Source of the DNA: Sporolactobacillus mangiferae
GTDB lineage: Bacteria > Bacillota > Bacilli > Bacillales > Sporolactobacillaceae
NCBI RefSeq assembly: GCF_023336505.1
Contig: NZ_JAMAST010000010.1
Coordinates: 17,525-81,524, forward strand
DNA length: 64,000 bases
Direction of reading: 5' to 3'
In this document: positions 26,864 to 35,733 of the stretch, in pieces
Position numbering within the stretch: the first letter of the stretch is position 1
Layout: every line of letters begins with the position of its first letter
Translations under genes and position numbers: made by a program
The notes under the pieces: model-generated
What the model saw: the letters and a program-made list of their open reading frames with translations, nothing else
Database searches by the model: none
Told to the model about the DNA's origin: nothing

Positions 26864-27829
26864 TTAGATAACTACATCTTTGGAACATCCGCCATTTAAC
26901 ACAGTAATGACATTAGCAACCGCGCGCTCCTTGAGCGTTTGCAGCGACTCGGTTGATAAATAGGAAACATGTGGAGTGACGTAAATATTCGAGCAGAAAA
27001 AAATTGTTTCATTACCTGTCGGCGGCTCGTTCGCGATGACATCCAGCATCGCTCCGGCAATGCGCTGGCATTTTACCGCTTCAATCAGATCCTTTTCATT
27101 CACAACGCGCCCGCGCGAGGTATTAATAATATACGCGGTCGGCTTCATCAGCTTAAATTCGGGCATCGAAAGCAGTCCTTCGGTTTCAGGCGTGTATGTC
27201 GTATGCAGTGTCACATAATCCGCTTTCGCTAATCCGTCTTGCAGAGTGACTTTTCGCACCCCTTGATCAAGGGCATCCGAATCATTCAGAATCGGATCAT
27301 GAACGAGCACACACATATGGGCTGCTTTAGCCTTTGCCGCCACCTTTCGACCAATCCGTCCAAAACCAATAATCAGCAGTGTTGATGAGGCAATACGTGG
27401 AGTGAGCGTGGATGCCGCCTGGGCTCCCCACGGCCCATCATTTGCAATTTTTAAATAATAAGGAAAATTCTTGTTAAAAAAGTAAACAGCAGAAATGACA
27501 TAATCCGAGACGTCCTCGACACAATACCCAGGAACGTAGGTGACCGTTATCCCCTTAGACTTTGCCGCATCAATCGCTACTCGATCATAACCGCCTCCGT
27601 AAATGGCAATAATCTTGCAATGCTCCAGTCTGTCAATCGTCTCTTTTCCTATGGTGACGTAAACCTGACAAAGGATCGCGTCGACGTCTCTGCCGAAGTC
27701 TTCAAGATCTTTCTGATAATCATTTCCTGAATACCTGATAACGCAGTTTGGAAAGACTTGTTTCAGTCGTTCGCGTTCAATGTTATAATCCGACCACTCC
27801 TCGTCAATAATCCAAATCAACGGTTTCAA
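26864..27829 (-). CDS. D-2-hydroxyacid dehydrogenase family protein
   Basis: A 321-residue NAD-dependent dehydrogenase. The Rossmann motif is LLIIGFGRIGRKVAAKAKA, and the catalytic Arg lies in INTSRGRVV. The catalytic His is expected in NIYVTPHVSYLS, where PHVSYLS is close to the usual PHxA/G. It sits directly downstream of the aconitase X pair. A hydroxyacid dehydrogenase beside AcnX suggests a branch that handles a 2-hydroxy or 2-oxo acid, not part of the standard hut pathway. The substrate is unassigned. Confidence 0.88.
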   Translation of the reverse strand: MKPLIWIIDEEWSDYNIERERLKQVFPNCVIRYSGNDYQKDLEDFGRDVDAILCQVYVTIGKETIDRLEHCKIIAIYGGGYDRVAIDAAKSKGITVTYVPGYCVEDVSDYVISAVYFFNKNFPYYLKIANDGPWGAQAASTLTPRIASSTLLIIGFGRIGRKVAAKAKAAHMCVLVHDPILNDSDALDQGVRKVTLQDGLAKADYVTLHTTYTPETEGLLSMPEFKLMKPTAYIINTSRGRVVNEKDLIEAVKCQRIAGAMLDVIANEPPTGNETIFFCSNIYVTPHVSYLSTESLQTLKERAVANVITVLNGGCSKDVVI

Positions 27830-27943
27830 GACATCACCTCCCTGAATGAATAATTTTTTTATTCTGTCAATTCAGGCTATACGCACTGGCCAACCCCTCT
27901 ACCAACCCAATATGTTAAGTTCTGCTTCTTTTACTCATCGCAT

Positions 27944-28351
27944 TCATTGAATAATGGTCAAAGAGCCATGATCGGCATCAACACGAAGTTTATCGCCATT
28001 TTTAACATGTTCATAGAAGCTCTGCGGAACACGGTCGACAACAGGGAGCTCCATGATAATTGAACTGGCAACCAGTACCGTATCCGGGTATCTAATAATT
28101 AAAGCTCTAGGCCCCCTGCCAGTCATTTTCAATTGATACATTCCGTCTGCCTGTACAACAGAACTTCCTTTTCCGCTTGGAAAAACAAGAATCTTATCCG
28201 CAATGGACTGGCCTTCCAGACAATGATTTTTCTCAATGACAACTCCTGTTTTCGGATCAACCAGATAAAAACAGAAATCATCAGTCGAGATCAGAACTTC
28301 GCCCTCGATAACACCTTCTGATACTTTATGACATGCATAGATTTCACTCAT
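27944..28351 (-). CDS. Aconitase X small (swivel) subunit
   Basis: A 135-residue protein of the DUF126/AcnX swivelling-domain family. GEVLISTDDFCFYLVDPKTG near the N-terminus and the SGKGSSVVQADGMYQLK stretch are the family signature and contribute the Ser/Gly loop to the active site. It overlaps the large subunit gene by 4 nt (ATGA). AcnX dehydratases include cis-3-hydroxy-L-proline dehydratase and mevalonate-5-phosphate dehydratase; which reaction occurs here cannot be read from the sequence. Confidence 0.9.
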   Translation of the reverse strand: MSEIYACHKVSEGVIEGEVLISTDDFCFYLVDPKTGVVIEKNHCLEGQSIADKILVFPSGKGSSVVQADGMYQLKMTGRGPRALIIRYPDTVLVASSIIMELPVVDRVPQSFYEHVKNGDKLRVDADHGSLTIIQ

Positions 28352-29553
28352 GATACTTCACCTCTTACTGCAGCTTCAATGCAATCTTCGACCTTACGAA
28401 TGACAAACTGCATATTCCGCCTTTTCGTGTAGTAAGCACATTTCGGCGAGTCGGTGACGCCTTTCTTCCCGTAAAGGAATTCCCAGCATGGCTGATCCAT
28501 ACAGGTATCGTCAACAACATCTCCGCCGGATGCCTGCAGTGTTTCAAGATAACCCATTCTTTCTGCGAGCTCTTTTGTTAGAGACGAAGTCATAATCCAA
28601 AGTTTTACTTTCAACTGTTTCCCTTTAACGAGTTCTGCAACCCGTGCCACTTGATCAATGTTAAAATGTGGACATCCAAATAATGCAAAATCGATCTTTC
28701 CAACTGGATCAGTAATTTCTGCATGTACTTGATCCAGGTCTTCCTGTGTAATTGTGATGACTTTTTCAGGATCATCTCCATGAAAGGCTTCTTCAACAGT
28801 TGGTGCTTCGGGTGTGACACCGACAATGTGATACATCGGCACATTGCCTGCCGTGTTGAGTTGGGCGCCCAGATTCATGAGTGCCGCGGGAGATGGACCC
28901 GTTGGCAGATTAACAAAAACCGGTGTTTTAAATTGAAGTTTCTTTGGAACGGCATAGCCAAGCAGCTGATAATCAAAATCGTTTTTCACATCAGCTTGAA
29001 CATCGACAAGTACCTGTCCCTTTCGATTCTCGTTAAGCAAGAATCCATAGAGCGGCGTTCTGCCGGTAATCGCCGCACATAGCGCACTTTGCGCCGATTC
29101 GCGATTTGTTCTGGCGCCATAAACCGAATTAATAAACGGCGTTGCACTGGATTCAGAAAATGCAGTGATTTCACCGAATCGCGGGACATTTTTTTCAAGA
29201 TAGGGCGTGCAGTCGAAGGTCAGCGTTGCACCTATTTCTTTATAGGCCTGTCTCGTCCGACGAATCGTCCGTTCATCTTCCTTCGAAATAGTCGTGATGC
29301 ATTGAAAATATTCAAGATTAAAGCCTGGATTAACTGTTGGCGATATTCGACATCTTGCTCCCGCATTTACGAGTTTCTCAACGAACCAAAGATCAGCTTC
29401 CTGATTACTCAGTGCAACGTGTGTCCGGCTGACCGGAACCATTCTCGGTGCATCAAAGACTTCGCCCAGCGCAACCTGAATTTTCATCGCAATCTGTGTG
29501 CCCTTGCCGTATTTCCCATCAAGCATTTCTTGTTCTTCAACGGTCAGCTGCAT
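28348..29553 (-). CDS. Aconitase X catalytic (large) subunit
   Basis: A 401-residue DUF521/AcnX protein. Family features include the opening LTVEEQEMLDGKYGKGTQIAMKI, VALSNQEADLW and a C-terminal segment with Cys in DDTCMDQPC and SPKCAYY, which would help hold the Fe-S cluster. It works with the small subunit as a dehydratase. Its place inside a histidine-degradation operon is unusual. The gene lies 38 bp downstream of the amidohydrolase. Confidence 0.92.
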   Translation of the reverse strand: MQLTVEEQEMLDGKYGKGTQIAMKIQVALGEVFDAPRMVPVSRTHVALSNQEADLWFVEKLVNAGARCRISPTVNPGFNLEYFQCITTISKEDERTIRRTRQAYKEIGATLTFDCTPYLEKNVPRFGEITAFSESSATPFINSVYGARTNRESAQSALCAAITGRTPLYGFLLNENRKGQVLVDVQADVKNDFDYQLLGYAVPKKLQFKTPVFVNLPTGPSPAALMNLGAQLNTAGNVPMYHIVGVTPEAPTVEEAFHGDDPEKVITITQEDLDQVHAEITDPVGKIDFALFGCPHFNIDQVARVAELVKGKQLKVKLWIMTSSLTKELAERMGYLETLQASGGDVVDDTCMDQPCWEFLYGKKGVTDSPKCAYYTKRRNMQFVIRKVEDCIEAAVRGEVS

Positions 29554-29591
29554 AAGATCGCCTCCTCACAAATTTTTCATGACTTTGACAC

Positions 29592-30923
29592 TTATTTGCC
29601 AATGGTGTTCATAAGCGTTTGAACTCGCTTAATGACCTGTCCTTCATTCAGCGTTATCAGATGACCATGATCAACGGTGCATTTTCCATCAACGACAACA
29701 TAATCAATAGCGGTCGGCTGCATCGCATAGACAATATTGGGCAGCACTTGTTCATGAGTTTCCGAAATCGGCTGTATGGAGAGATCATTTCGGTTCAGCG
29801 CAACAAAATCAGCACTGAACCCTGGTTTGAGCTCACCGATCGGCAGTTGCAAAATTTCGGCTCCCCCTTTCGTACCCATCGCAAACGCCTGATGATAATT
29901 CACAGCAAGCGAATCCAGTTTACTGACCTTTTGAAGCATGGCGCACATACGCATCTCTTCAAAGACGCTGATGCGATTATTGCTGCAGGCGCCGTCCGAC
30001 CCAAGCCCAATTGTGACGTTTCCATTCAGCAGTGCGGGAATGTCTGTAATACCGTCTGCGAGGAACATGTTACTGGATGGACAATAGACCAGCGATGCAT
30101 GATTTTCTGCCATCAGCGTTTTCTCATGATCATTCAGCCAGACGCAGTGGATGGCAACCATGCGTCCATCGGCCATTACACCGATTTTATCGAGCAGCTC
30201 GACCGGACGCATATGATGATCATGAAGCACCTGATCCACTTCAAAGGGTTCCTCGGCCACGTGAATATGAAACTTGCAATCGAATTCCTGTGCCAGACGA
30301 TGGCCTGCCCGAATCATCTCAACGGATGCCGCATGCAAACTATGAGGAGCGGGGACGACCGAAACCATTGGATCGTCACGGTATTTCTTAGCAAGGCAGG
30401 TAACGTTTTTGACGGCCTCATCAACGGACTCAACATAACCCGCCGGTGCTCCCGTCCAGTCGTACATCGTACGTGCCAGCACAAAGCGAATCCCCACATC
30501 TTTTGCTGCCTGAATGACCGCCTCGTCACTGTCAATCCCTTCATTGTGCACATAAAAATAGTCGCTGACGGTCGTTGCGCCGCACTTCATCATTTCACTG
30601 AAAGCAAAAACCGCTCCGGTGTAGACATCCTTTGCCTTTAAATAAGGTGAGTACTTATAAAGCGCCTGATCGCGCCATTCAAGAAAAGGACGGTCAGCGG
30701 CAAGTCCTCTAAGCAAGCTCTGAAAAGAATGATTATGGGCATTTACGGTACCGGGAACGATTATTTCATCCGGCCAGTCAACAAATTCAGTATCAGGATA
30801 TCGGGTCTCCAATTCCTTATATGGACCTATCGCCGTAATTTTCCCACCATCAATCATCAGTCCCATATTCGGTTTAAATGTACCTTCATTAAATAGCAAG
30901 AATGGTTTATATAACTTCATCAT
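29592..30923 (-). CDS. Amidohydrolase, probable formimidoylglutamate deiminase (HutF-like)
   Basis: A 443-residue metal-dependent hydrolase of the deaminase branch (HutF/SsnA/MtaD). Motifs: VPGTVNAHNHSFQSLLRG (H-x-H, HutF-like), FHIHVAEE, the catalytic AIHCVWLND and GLGSDGACSNN. I chose the ATG at 30923, which overlaps the upstream stop as TGATG, 8 nt after AAGGAG. Since no hutG is present, deimination of formiminoglutamate to N-formylglutamate is the likely role. Other substrates of the family (methylthioadenosine, guanine-type) cannot be excluded. Confidence 0.75.
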   Translation of the reverse strand: MMKLYKPFLLFNEGTFKPNMGLMIDGGKITAIGPYKELETRYPDTEFVDWPDEIIVPGTVNAHNHSFQSLLRGLAADRPFLEWRDQALYKYSPYLKAKDVYTGAVFAFSEMMKCGATTVSDYFYVHNEGIDSDEAVIQAAKDVGIRFVLARTMYDWTGAPAGYVESVDEAVKNVTCLAKKYRDDPMVSVVPAPHSLHAASVEMIRAGHRLAQEFDCKFHIHVAEEPFEVDQVLHDHHMRPVELLDKIGVMADGRMVAIHCVWLNDHEKTLMAENHASLVYCPSSNMFLADGITDIPALLNGNVTIGLGSDGACSNNRISVFEEMRMCAMLQKVSKLDSLAVNYHQAFAMGTKGGAEILQLPIGELKPGFSADFVALNRNDLSIQPISETHEQVLPNIVYAMQPTAIDYVVVDGKCTVDHGHLITLNEGQVIKRVQTLMNTIGK

Positions 30924-32203
30924 CAATCGAGCTCCTTATCCAGCGCCATAACCGTCCGTATTAAAACGTTACCGGCTTTGACAATATCCTCAATCTTCGT
31001 CTCTTCCTCTGGACAATGGCTTTTCCCGCCGATACTCGGAACAAACAGCATACCCGTTCTGGCAATGGGAACCATGTGCACCGAGTCGTGTCCGGCCATG
31101 CTTGGCAAATCCAGGTAAGTCTCGTTACATTCTTTAATCGATTGCTGCAGGGTCTTGCGTACCAACGGATCCATGGGAACCGCTTTTTGATTAAGAATGA
31201 CTTTTCTTTTAATATGAACCTGCCTTTTGTTTTCGATTTCGGCACATTTCTGATTCATCTGATGTAAAATCTCGTTCAGGACGTGACCATCAGAAGTCCG
31301 AACTTCAATAATCAGATGCACTTCACCGGGAATAATGTTGGCCGAGTTGGGAGAGACGGCAAAATGTCCAACGGTGCCGACCGTATCCCTTCGTTTCAGT
31401 GCAACGACAATCTTCTCGACCGCAAGGCTTAATTCCGCTCCGGCAAGCAATGCATCATGCCGATTTTTCATCATTGTCGTTCCGGCATGATTGGCCTCTC
31501 CATAAATCGTAACTTCTTCGCGATAGATGCCGGTAATTGTTGAAACGACGGCCAGCGAGATCCCATGGTCAATTAAGTTTCTGCCTTGCTCAATATGACA
31601 TTCCAGAAATACACCCATGTCTTCACTGTTCAATAAATGTTCGCTGATTTTGGTCACATCACCTCCCAATTTTTTTAAAGTTTCTGATAATTTTTCGCCC
31701 GTTTGAAGATGGATGGCTTCAGAAACTTGTTTGCTGTCAAGCGCGCCCGTAATCAGCCTGCTGCCCAGTGTTGAAATGTTATACGGATTCGGCTCTTCCG
31801 CTGAGAAGGAAACGATCTTGAGCGGATGCCGGTGGGCATATCCTGATTCTTTTAATGCCTGAACGACTTCCGTTGCCAGTAATACACCAACCGCCCCGTC
31901 ATATTTTCCACCGTTCGCTACCGCATCATGGTGGGAGCCAAGAACAATCGGTTTTAACGGCTCACTGCCTTCTCGTTCCGCCCACAGGTTCGCGGCCGGA
32001 TCCGTGGACACATCAGCGGCAACCTCCCTTTTCCACAGGTCCTTCAGCCATGCGCGCGCATCCATGTCCGCCCGGCTGCCGAGTGAGCGGTCAATGCCAC
32101 CATGATCATTGATTCCGTACTGTGCCAGCTGATTCAATCTGCCGGCAATTCTTTCTTCATTTACTGTAATCGGAGAAATTTTACGCGATAATTCATTCGT
32201 CAC
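30923..32203 (-). CDS. M20-family N-carbamoyl/N-formyl L-amino acid hydrolase
   Basis: A 426-residue Zn amidase of the AllC/HyuC/beta-ureidopropionase group. Metal and catalytic segments are visible: GSHHDAVANGGKYDGAVGVL, SAEEPNPY, ECHIEQGRNL and AGHDSVHM. The start is GTG, 8 nt after GAGGG. In this operon it probably hydrolyses the N-acyl glutamate produced by the amidohydrolase, replacing HutG. An N-carbamoylglutamate role through a hydantoin route is also possible. Confidence 0.8.
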   Translation of the reverse strand: MTNELSRKISPITVNEERIAGRLNQLAQYGINDHGGIDRSLGSRADMDARAWLKDLWKREVAADVSTDPAANLWAEREGSEPLKPIVLGSHHDAVANGGKYDGAVGVLLATEVVQALKESGYAHRHPLKIVSFSAEEPNPYNISTLGSRLITGALDSKQVSEAIHLQTGEKLSETLKKLGGDVTKISEHLLNSEDMGVFLECHIEQGRNLIDHGISLAVVSTITGIYREEVTIYGEANHAGTTMMKNRHDALLAGAELSLAVEKIVVALKRRDTVGTVGHFAVSPNSANIIPGEVHLIIEVRTSDGHVLNEILHQMNQKCAEIENKRQVHIKRKVILNQKAVPMDPLVRKTLQQSIKECNETYLDLPSMAGHDSVHMVPIARTGMLFVPSIGGKSHCPEEETKIEDIVKAGNVLIRTVMALDKELD

Positions 32204-32230
32204 ATCAAAACCCTCATTTCAGATTGCCGC

Positions 32231-32340
32231 ACTCATTATGTTTAGAAAACTTGGCTTCGCCAAGCCTCTGGCGAAGGCGAAGTCTTAGTTGCATTTATAC
32301 TATTTTCCTTAAATTTTATAACTTTCTTATAGTATAAAAA
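32231..32340 (-). repeat. Intergenic hairpin element
   Basis: The minus strand reads a run of ACTATAAGAAAG-type AT-rich sequence, then CTTCGCCTTCGCC..GGCGAAGCC, which forms a strong GC hairpin. I recall similar modules dispersed between genes in other Bacillaceae, but I cannot confirm that here. It separates the regulator gene from the M20 gene and could act as a processing or attenuation point. A related ATAAGAAAGTATAA tract recurs at about 35289-35302. Confidence 0.45.
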
Positions 32341-32344
32341 AACA

Positions 32345-33232
32345 TCATTTCAGTGTCTCATCATAATGGTGCGTCTCGTAATAGATTCGGTTCTTTTTTT
32401 CCAAAGCTTCAAGTGCCGCCATTCGTTTATCCAACCCTTCGGTGGCAGTCGCTACATCACGCAGCAGCAGATTTAAGAAAAGGATCGGCGTGCTGTAAAT
32501 ATCAAAGATAGAGGAGGTTGTAATCGGTATGCTGAGCACCGGATCGGCAAGCGCATAGACCGGCGATGTAATGCTGTCCGTAATTGATGAAATCGAAAAA
32601 CCTTTGTCACGCAGGATCTTCAGCTTTTCAAGCAATAGAGTGGGGTATCTGGGAAAGACAAATGAAAAAATATGCACATGGGATGGATCCATCAATTCCA
32701 GAGTCTCCCATGCCGGACTGCCCGGCGTAATCTGAGTGACATTAGCTCTTATTTTGTTCAAAATATAGTACGTATAAGAAAGCAGGGTCGCCGACATTCG
32801 AGCGGACAGGAGTATTAACTGATCGGCATGGATGATCTGATCAATCATCTTTTTATATTCAGGTCTGTCCAGGAGCAGTTCCAATGCATCAATATTCTCA
32901 TGCTCCAGCTTTAAAATATTACTTATATTCTTATTTGAATGAGATGAGTACTGAAGCCGCTGAGGTGCTGTAATTTCTTTTCGGACAAACTGCTGAAGAT
33001 GGTGCAGAAAATCGTTATAGCCCTTATAGCCAAGGGCAATGCAAAAGCGAGAAACGCTTCCCTGGCTTACCTCCGCCTGCTCGGCAACTTCCGACGCAGT
33101 CATAAAAATAATGTGCTTATATCCCTTCTCAATCGTGTATGCCAGCTTTTCATAAGTCGGCGATTCATGAGCTGCTTTTGCAATTTTGTCCATTAATTGA
33201 TGAAACTCTTTACTGCTTGGCTGCACATCCAT
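32345..33232 (-). CDS. RpiR-family transcriptional regulator of the hut operon
   Basis: A 295-residue regulator. I chose the ATG at 33232, 9 nt after GGAGGG; the frame continues upstream only as a shadow of hutH. The N-terminal HTH contains TASEVAEQAEVSQGSVSRFCIALGYKGY. The C-terminal SIS domain covers about residues 110-250 and would sense a phosphorylated or acidic metabolite. It lies 40 bp behind hutH. The hutH promoter contains two TGAA/TTCA dyads that are plausible operators. Classical Bacillus hut uses HutP instead. Confidence 0.88.
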   Translation of the reverse strand: MDVQPSSKEFHQLMDKIAKAAHESPTYEKLAYTIEKGYKHIIFMTASEVAEQAEVSQGSVSRFCIALGYKGYNDFLHHLQQFVRKEITAPQRLQYSSHSNKNISNILKLEHENIDALELLLDRPEYKKMIDQIIHADQLILLSARMSATLLSYTYYILNKIRANVTQITPGSPAWETLELMDPSHVHIFSFVFPRYPTLLLEKLKILRDKGFSISSITDSITSPVYALADPVLSIPITTSSIFDIYSTPILFLNLLLRDVATATEGLDKRMAALEALEKKNRIYYETHHYDETLK

Positions 33233-33272
33233 ATCAGTCGTCCCTCCACTGCTCTTTAAAGGTTTTGTTGAT

Positions 33273-34748
33273 TCACAGTATCTCTGCGACCTTCTCAATC
33301 GCCGCGGAAAGCGATTGATCCTCCGCAACAAAGGGAACACGCGCACGAATCGTTTGATAGAAGTCATAGGTTCGCCCCGCCAAAAGTTCTGAGCCGTGCA
33401 AATCAGCGGCCTGCGCCGCGCAAAGTGCTTCAATCGCCATAACCTTCTTGGCATTGACGATGATCTGTACGGCTTTTCTGGCAGCCGTCGTTCCCATACT
33501 GACGTGGTCTTCCTGATTGCCCGAAGACGGAATCGAGTCAACGCTCGCTGGATGGGCCAACACTTTATTCTCGGAAACCAGCGAGGCAGCAACATATTGT
33601 GTGATCATAAATCCGGATTGAAGTCCCGGTTCTGCACTCAGAAAAGCCGGCAGTCCGTTATTCAACTGCGGATTCACCAAACGTTCAACACGCCGCTCAG
33701 AAATATTCGCAAGTTCAGAAATGGCGATACCAAGAAAATCCATAGCAAAAGCGATCGGTTCCCCGTGAAAGTTTCCACCGGAGATCACATGCCCGCTTTC
33801 CGCAAAAATCAACGGATTATCAGTTGCTGCGTTCATTTCAATGATCAGATCTTCTTTCACTCGGTTCAGCACACGAAGTATGGCACCATGAACCTGTGGA
33901 ATGCAGCGAAGTGAATAGGCATCCTGTACGCGAAGATCCCCCTGATGTGTCATCAGTCGGCTGCCCTTAAGCTGCCGCATCAATGAGGCGGCGACCTGAC
34001 TCTGCTCAGGAAATGCCCGCACCTGATGTGATTCTTCCCAAAGCGCTTCTTCAACACCGCGCAGCGCTTCAAAAGTCAGAGCCGCGGTTCGATCCGCCGA
34101 CTGCATTAAATGCATCGCATCCATGTATGCCGCGCACGCTGTTGCAGTCATTGCCTGTGTCCCATTGATCAGCGCCAGCCCCTCTTTGGCCTGCAGCGAT
34201 ATTGGTGACAAGCCGGCTGCCTTCAATGCGTCAAGCCCATGCATTTCTTCATCTTTATAAACGGCTGTGCCCTCACCGACCAGAACAAGCGCAAGATGAG
34301 CAAGCGGAGCCAGATCCCCGCTTGCACCGAGCGATCCCTGGCTGGGGACAACGGGAATGACGCCTTGATTCAGGCAATCCAATAACGCGTGAATCACCAC
34401 AGGGCGAACACCGGAATATCCTTTCGTAAGCGCGTTGGCCCGAAGCAAGAGCATTAAACGGACAATTTTTTCCGAGAATGGCTCTCCAACGGCACACGCA
34501 TGGCTGCGCAGCAAATTGATCTGCAGTTTTTCAATATTATCTTTGGAAATCAATTGATCACTGAATTTTCCAAAGCCCGTATTTATGCCATAAATAACCT
34601 CGCCCGCGCTCAGGTGTTTTTCTACTGCCTGCCGGCTGATCGTTATTTTCTGCATTGCACCATTATCGATCGCAACATGTTCCCTTTTATTAATGACACG
34701 CTCAATTTTTGAAAAATCCAACGATTCACCATTTAAATAGACAGTCAC
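33273..34748 (-). CDS. hutH: Histidine ammonia-lyase
   Basis: It deaminates histidine to urocanate. The MIO prosthetic group forms from Ala-Ser-Gly in GSLGASGDLAPLAH near residue 142. Other family features are YGINTGFGKF and the C-terminal SGNQEDHVSMG, whose Glu marks histidine ammonia-lyase rather than ergothionase. It is 491 residues, close to the usual ~505. It is the first gene of the operon and carries a consensus promoter with overlapping dyads. Confidence 0.97.
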   Translation of the reverse strand: MTVYLNGESLDFSKIERVINKREHVAIDNGAMQKITISRQAVEKHLSAGEVIYGINTGFGKFSDQLISKDNIEKLQINLLRSHACAVGEPFSEKIVRLMLLLRANALTKGYSGVRPVVIHALLDCLNQGVIPVVPSQGSLGASGDLAPLAHLALVLVGEGTAVYKDEEMHGLDALKAAGLSPISLQAKEGLALINGTQAMTATACAAYMDAMHLMQSADRTAALTFEALRGVEEALWEESHQVRAFPEQSQVAASLMRQLKGSRLMTHQGDLRVQDAYSLRCIPQVHGAILRVLNRVKEDLIIEMNAATDNPLIFAESGHVISGGNFHGEPIAFAMDFLGIAISELANISERRVERLVNPQLNNGLPAFLSAEPGLQSGFMITQYVAASLVSENKVLAHPASVDSIPSSGNQEDHVSMGTTAARKAVQIIVNAKKVMAIEALCAAQAADLHGSELLAGRTYDFYQTIRARVPFVAEDQSLSAAIEKVAEIL

Positions 34749-34842
34749 ACTGTTCGCTCCAATTCGATTTTCAAATGTTTTTTGTTTTTCTCGCAGTAAC
34801 CCTGGACCATTGATTCAGAGTGATCAAGCGCGCAAAAATTAA

Positions 34843-34904
34843 TGAAATCATTCATGATTTATATTTTATGAATAATTATATTCACGAATGGATACAGCTG
34901 TCAA
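34843..34904 (-). promoter_or_regulatory. hutH promoter with two RpiR-type operator dyads
   Basis: On the minus strand TTGACA (34904-34899) is followed after 18 bp by TATAAT (34880-34875), both consensus. A perfect dyad, TGAAT-N6-ATTCA (34869-34884), covers the -10 box. A second, TGAA-N4-TTCA (34843-34854), lies just downstream of the start point. Binding at either would block transcription. The operon-encoded RpiR protein is the obvious candidate. Confidence 0.75.
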
Positions 34905-35310
34905 CATAATATTTAGAATTGACGATCTTTTTTTATTTATTGCACAGGTAAACTTTGAGATTGGATTCTAGTCTATTTAACCAATCTGATCGAAGCAGAG
35001 AGAAAAATCACTTTAGCACTTAAATTATTGGAAAACGATGTATTAAAGGAAAACAGCGAAAAAATGCGCCTGTTCGCGAAACATGACATGATCAGTTCAT
35101 TGAGGCTAAAAAAGCGCCGCAAACATGATCCTCCAAATCCAATTAGCAACCGGGCAAGTTCGAGTAGAAACCAGGCTAAGACTAGTCCTCTGCCGTCGAT
35201 CTTGTCTTGACGGGCACTCCAGCTGCTCGCTTGTCTCGGACAGTCCGCGTTTTCGTGTCTGGTTTACACTTTGATGCTTGCTAAAATCTTATACTTTCTT
35301 ATCGTAGGAC

Positions 35311-35358
35311 AAAAAACCACGGCATTCCTGCTTCTTCAGCAAAAATCCCGCGGTTTCT
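35311..35358 (-). terminator. Terminator of the tRNA operon
   Basis: On the minus strand the arms AACCGCGGGAT..TGCT and AGCA..ATGCCGTGGTT form a long, slightly bulged hairpin followed by a T run. It lies about 15 bp behind tRNA-Ala. Confidence 0.75.
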
Positions 35359-35371
35359 TATGTATGATTTT

Positions 35372-35445
35372 ATGGAGCCTAGGAGGATCGAACTCCTGAC
35401 CTCCTGCGTGCAAAGCAGGCGCTCTCCCAGCTGAGCTAAGGCCCC
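35372..35445 (-). tRNA. tRNA-Ala (TGC)
   Basis: A cloverleaf with acceptor arms GGGGCCT/AGGCTCC and anticodon loop TTTGCAC. The 3' CCA is not encoded. It is the last of eight tandem tRNA genes. Confidence 0.95.
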
Positions 35446-35448
35446 ATA

Positions 35449-35523
35449 TGGAGCGGAAGACGGGATTCAAACCCGCGACCCCCACCATGGCAAGGTGATG
35501 TTCTATCACTGAACTACTTCCGC
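35449..35523 (-). tRNA. tRNA-Gly (GCC)
   Basis: Acceptor GCGGAAG/CTTCCGC, anticodon loop TTGCCAT, 3' CCA encoded (35449-35451). Confidence 0.95.
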
Positions 35524-35548
35524 AAAACCAATAAATTATAAAATTAAA

Positions 35549-35634
35549 TGCGGATGAGAGGACTTGAACCTCCACGTCCGGTAAAGGACACTAGAACCTG
35601 AATCTAGCGCGTCTGCCAATTCCGCCACACCCGC
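35549..35634 (-). tRNA. tRNA-Leu (CAG)
   Basis: A class II tRNA with a long variable arm. Acceptor GCGGGTG/CATCCGC, anticodon loop TTCAGGT. Confidence 0.95.
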
Positions 35635-35644
35635 ATCATAAAAA

Positions 35645-35720
35645 TGGTGGGCCATGAAGGTCTCGAACCTTCGACCCTCTGATTAAGAGTCAGATGCTCT
35701 ACCAACTGAGCTAATGGCCC
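35645..35720 (-). tRNA. tRNA-Lys (CTT)
   Basis: Acceptor GGGCCAT/ATGGCCC, anticodon loop CTCTTAA, CCA encoded (35645-35647). Confidence 0.95.
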
Positions 35721-35733
35721 GCAAATGAATAAA

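Larger units (their letters stand above)
34749..35371. other. Intergenic region between hutH and the tRNA cluster
   Basis: It holds the hut promoter, the terminator of the tRNA operon (35311-35358) and about 350 bp with no recognised gene. A 60-codon plus-strand frame at 35028-35210 has no ribosome site and no family resemblance. Confidence 0.5.

Noticed and set aside
33273..34748. Ergothionase instead of histidine ammonia-lyase
   Set aside because: The NQEDHVSM segment keeps the Glu typical of histidine ammonia-lyase, and hutU/hutI follow in the same operon.
35028..35210. 60-codon plus-strand frame upstream of hutH
   Set aside because: No ribosome site, no family features, and it lies in AT-rich intergenic DNA.
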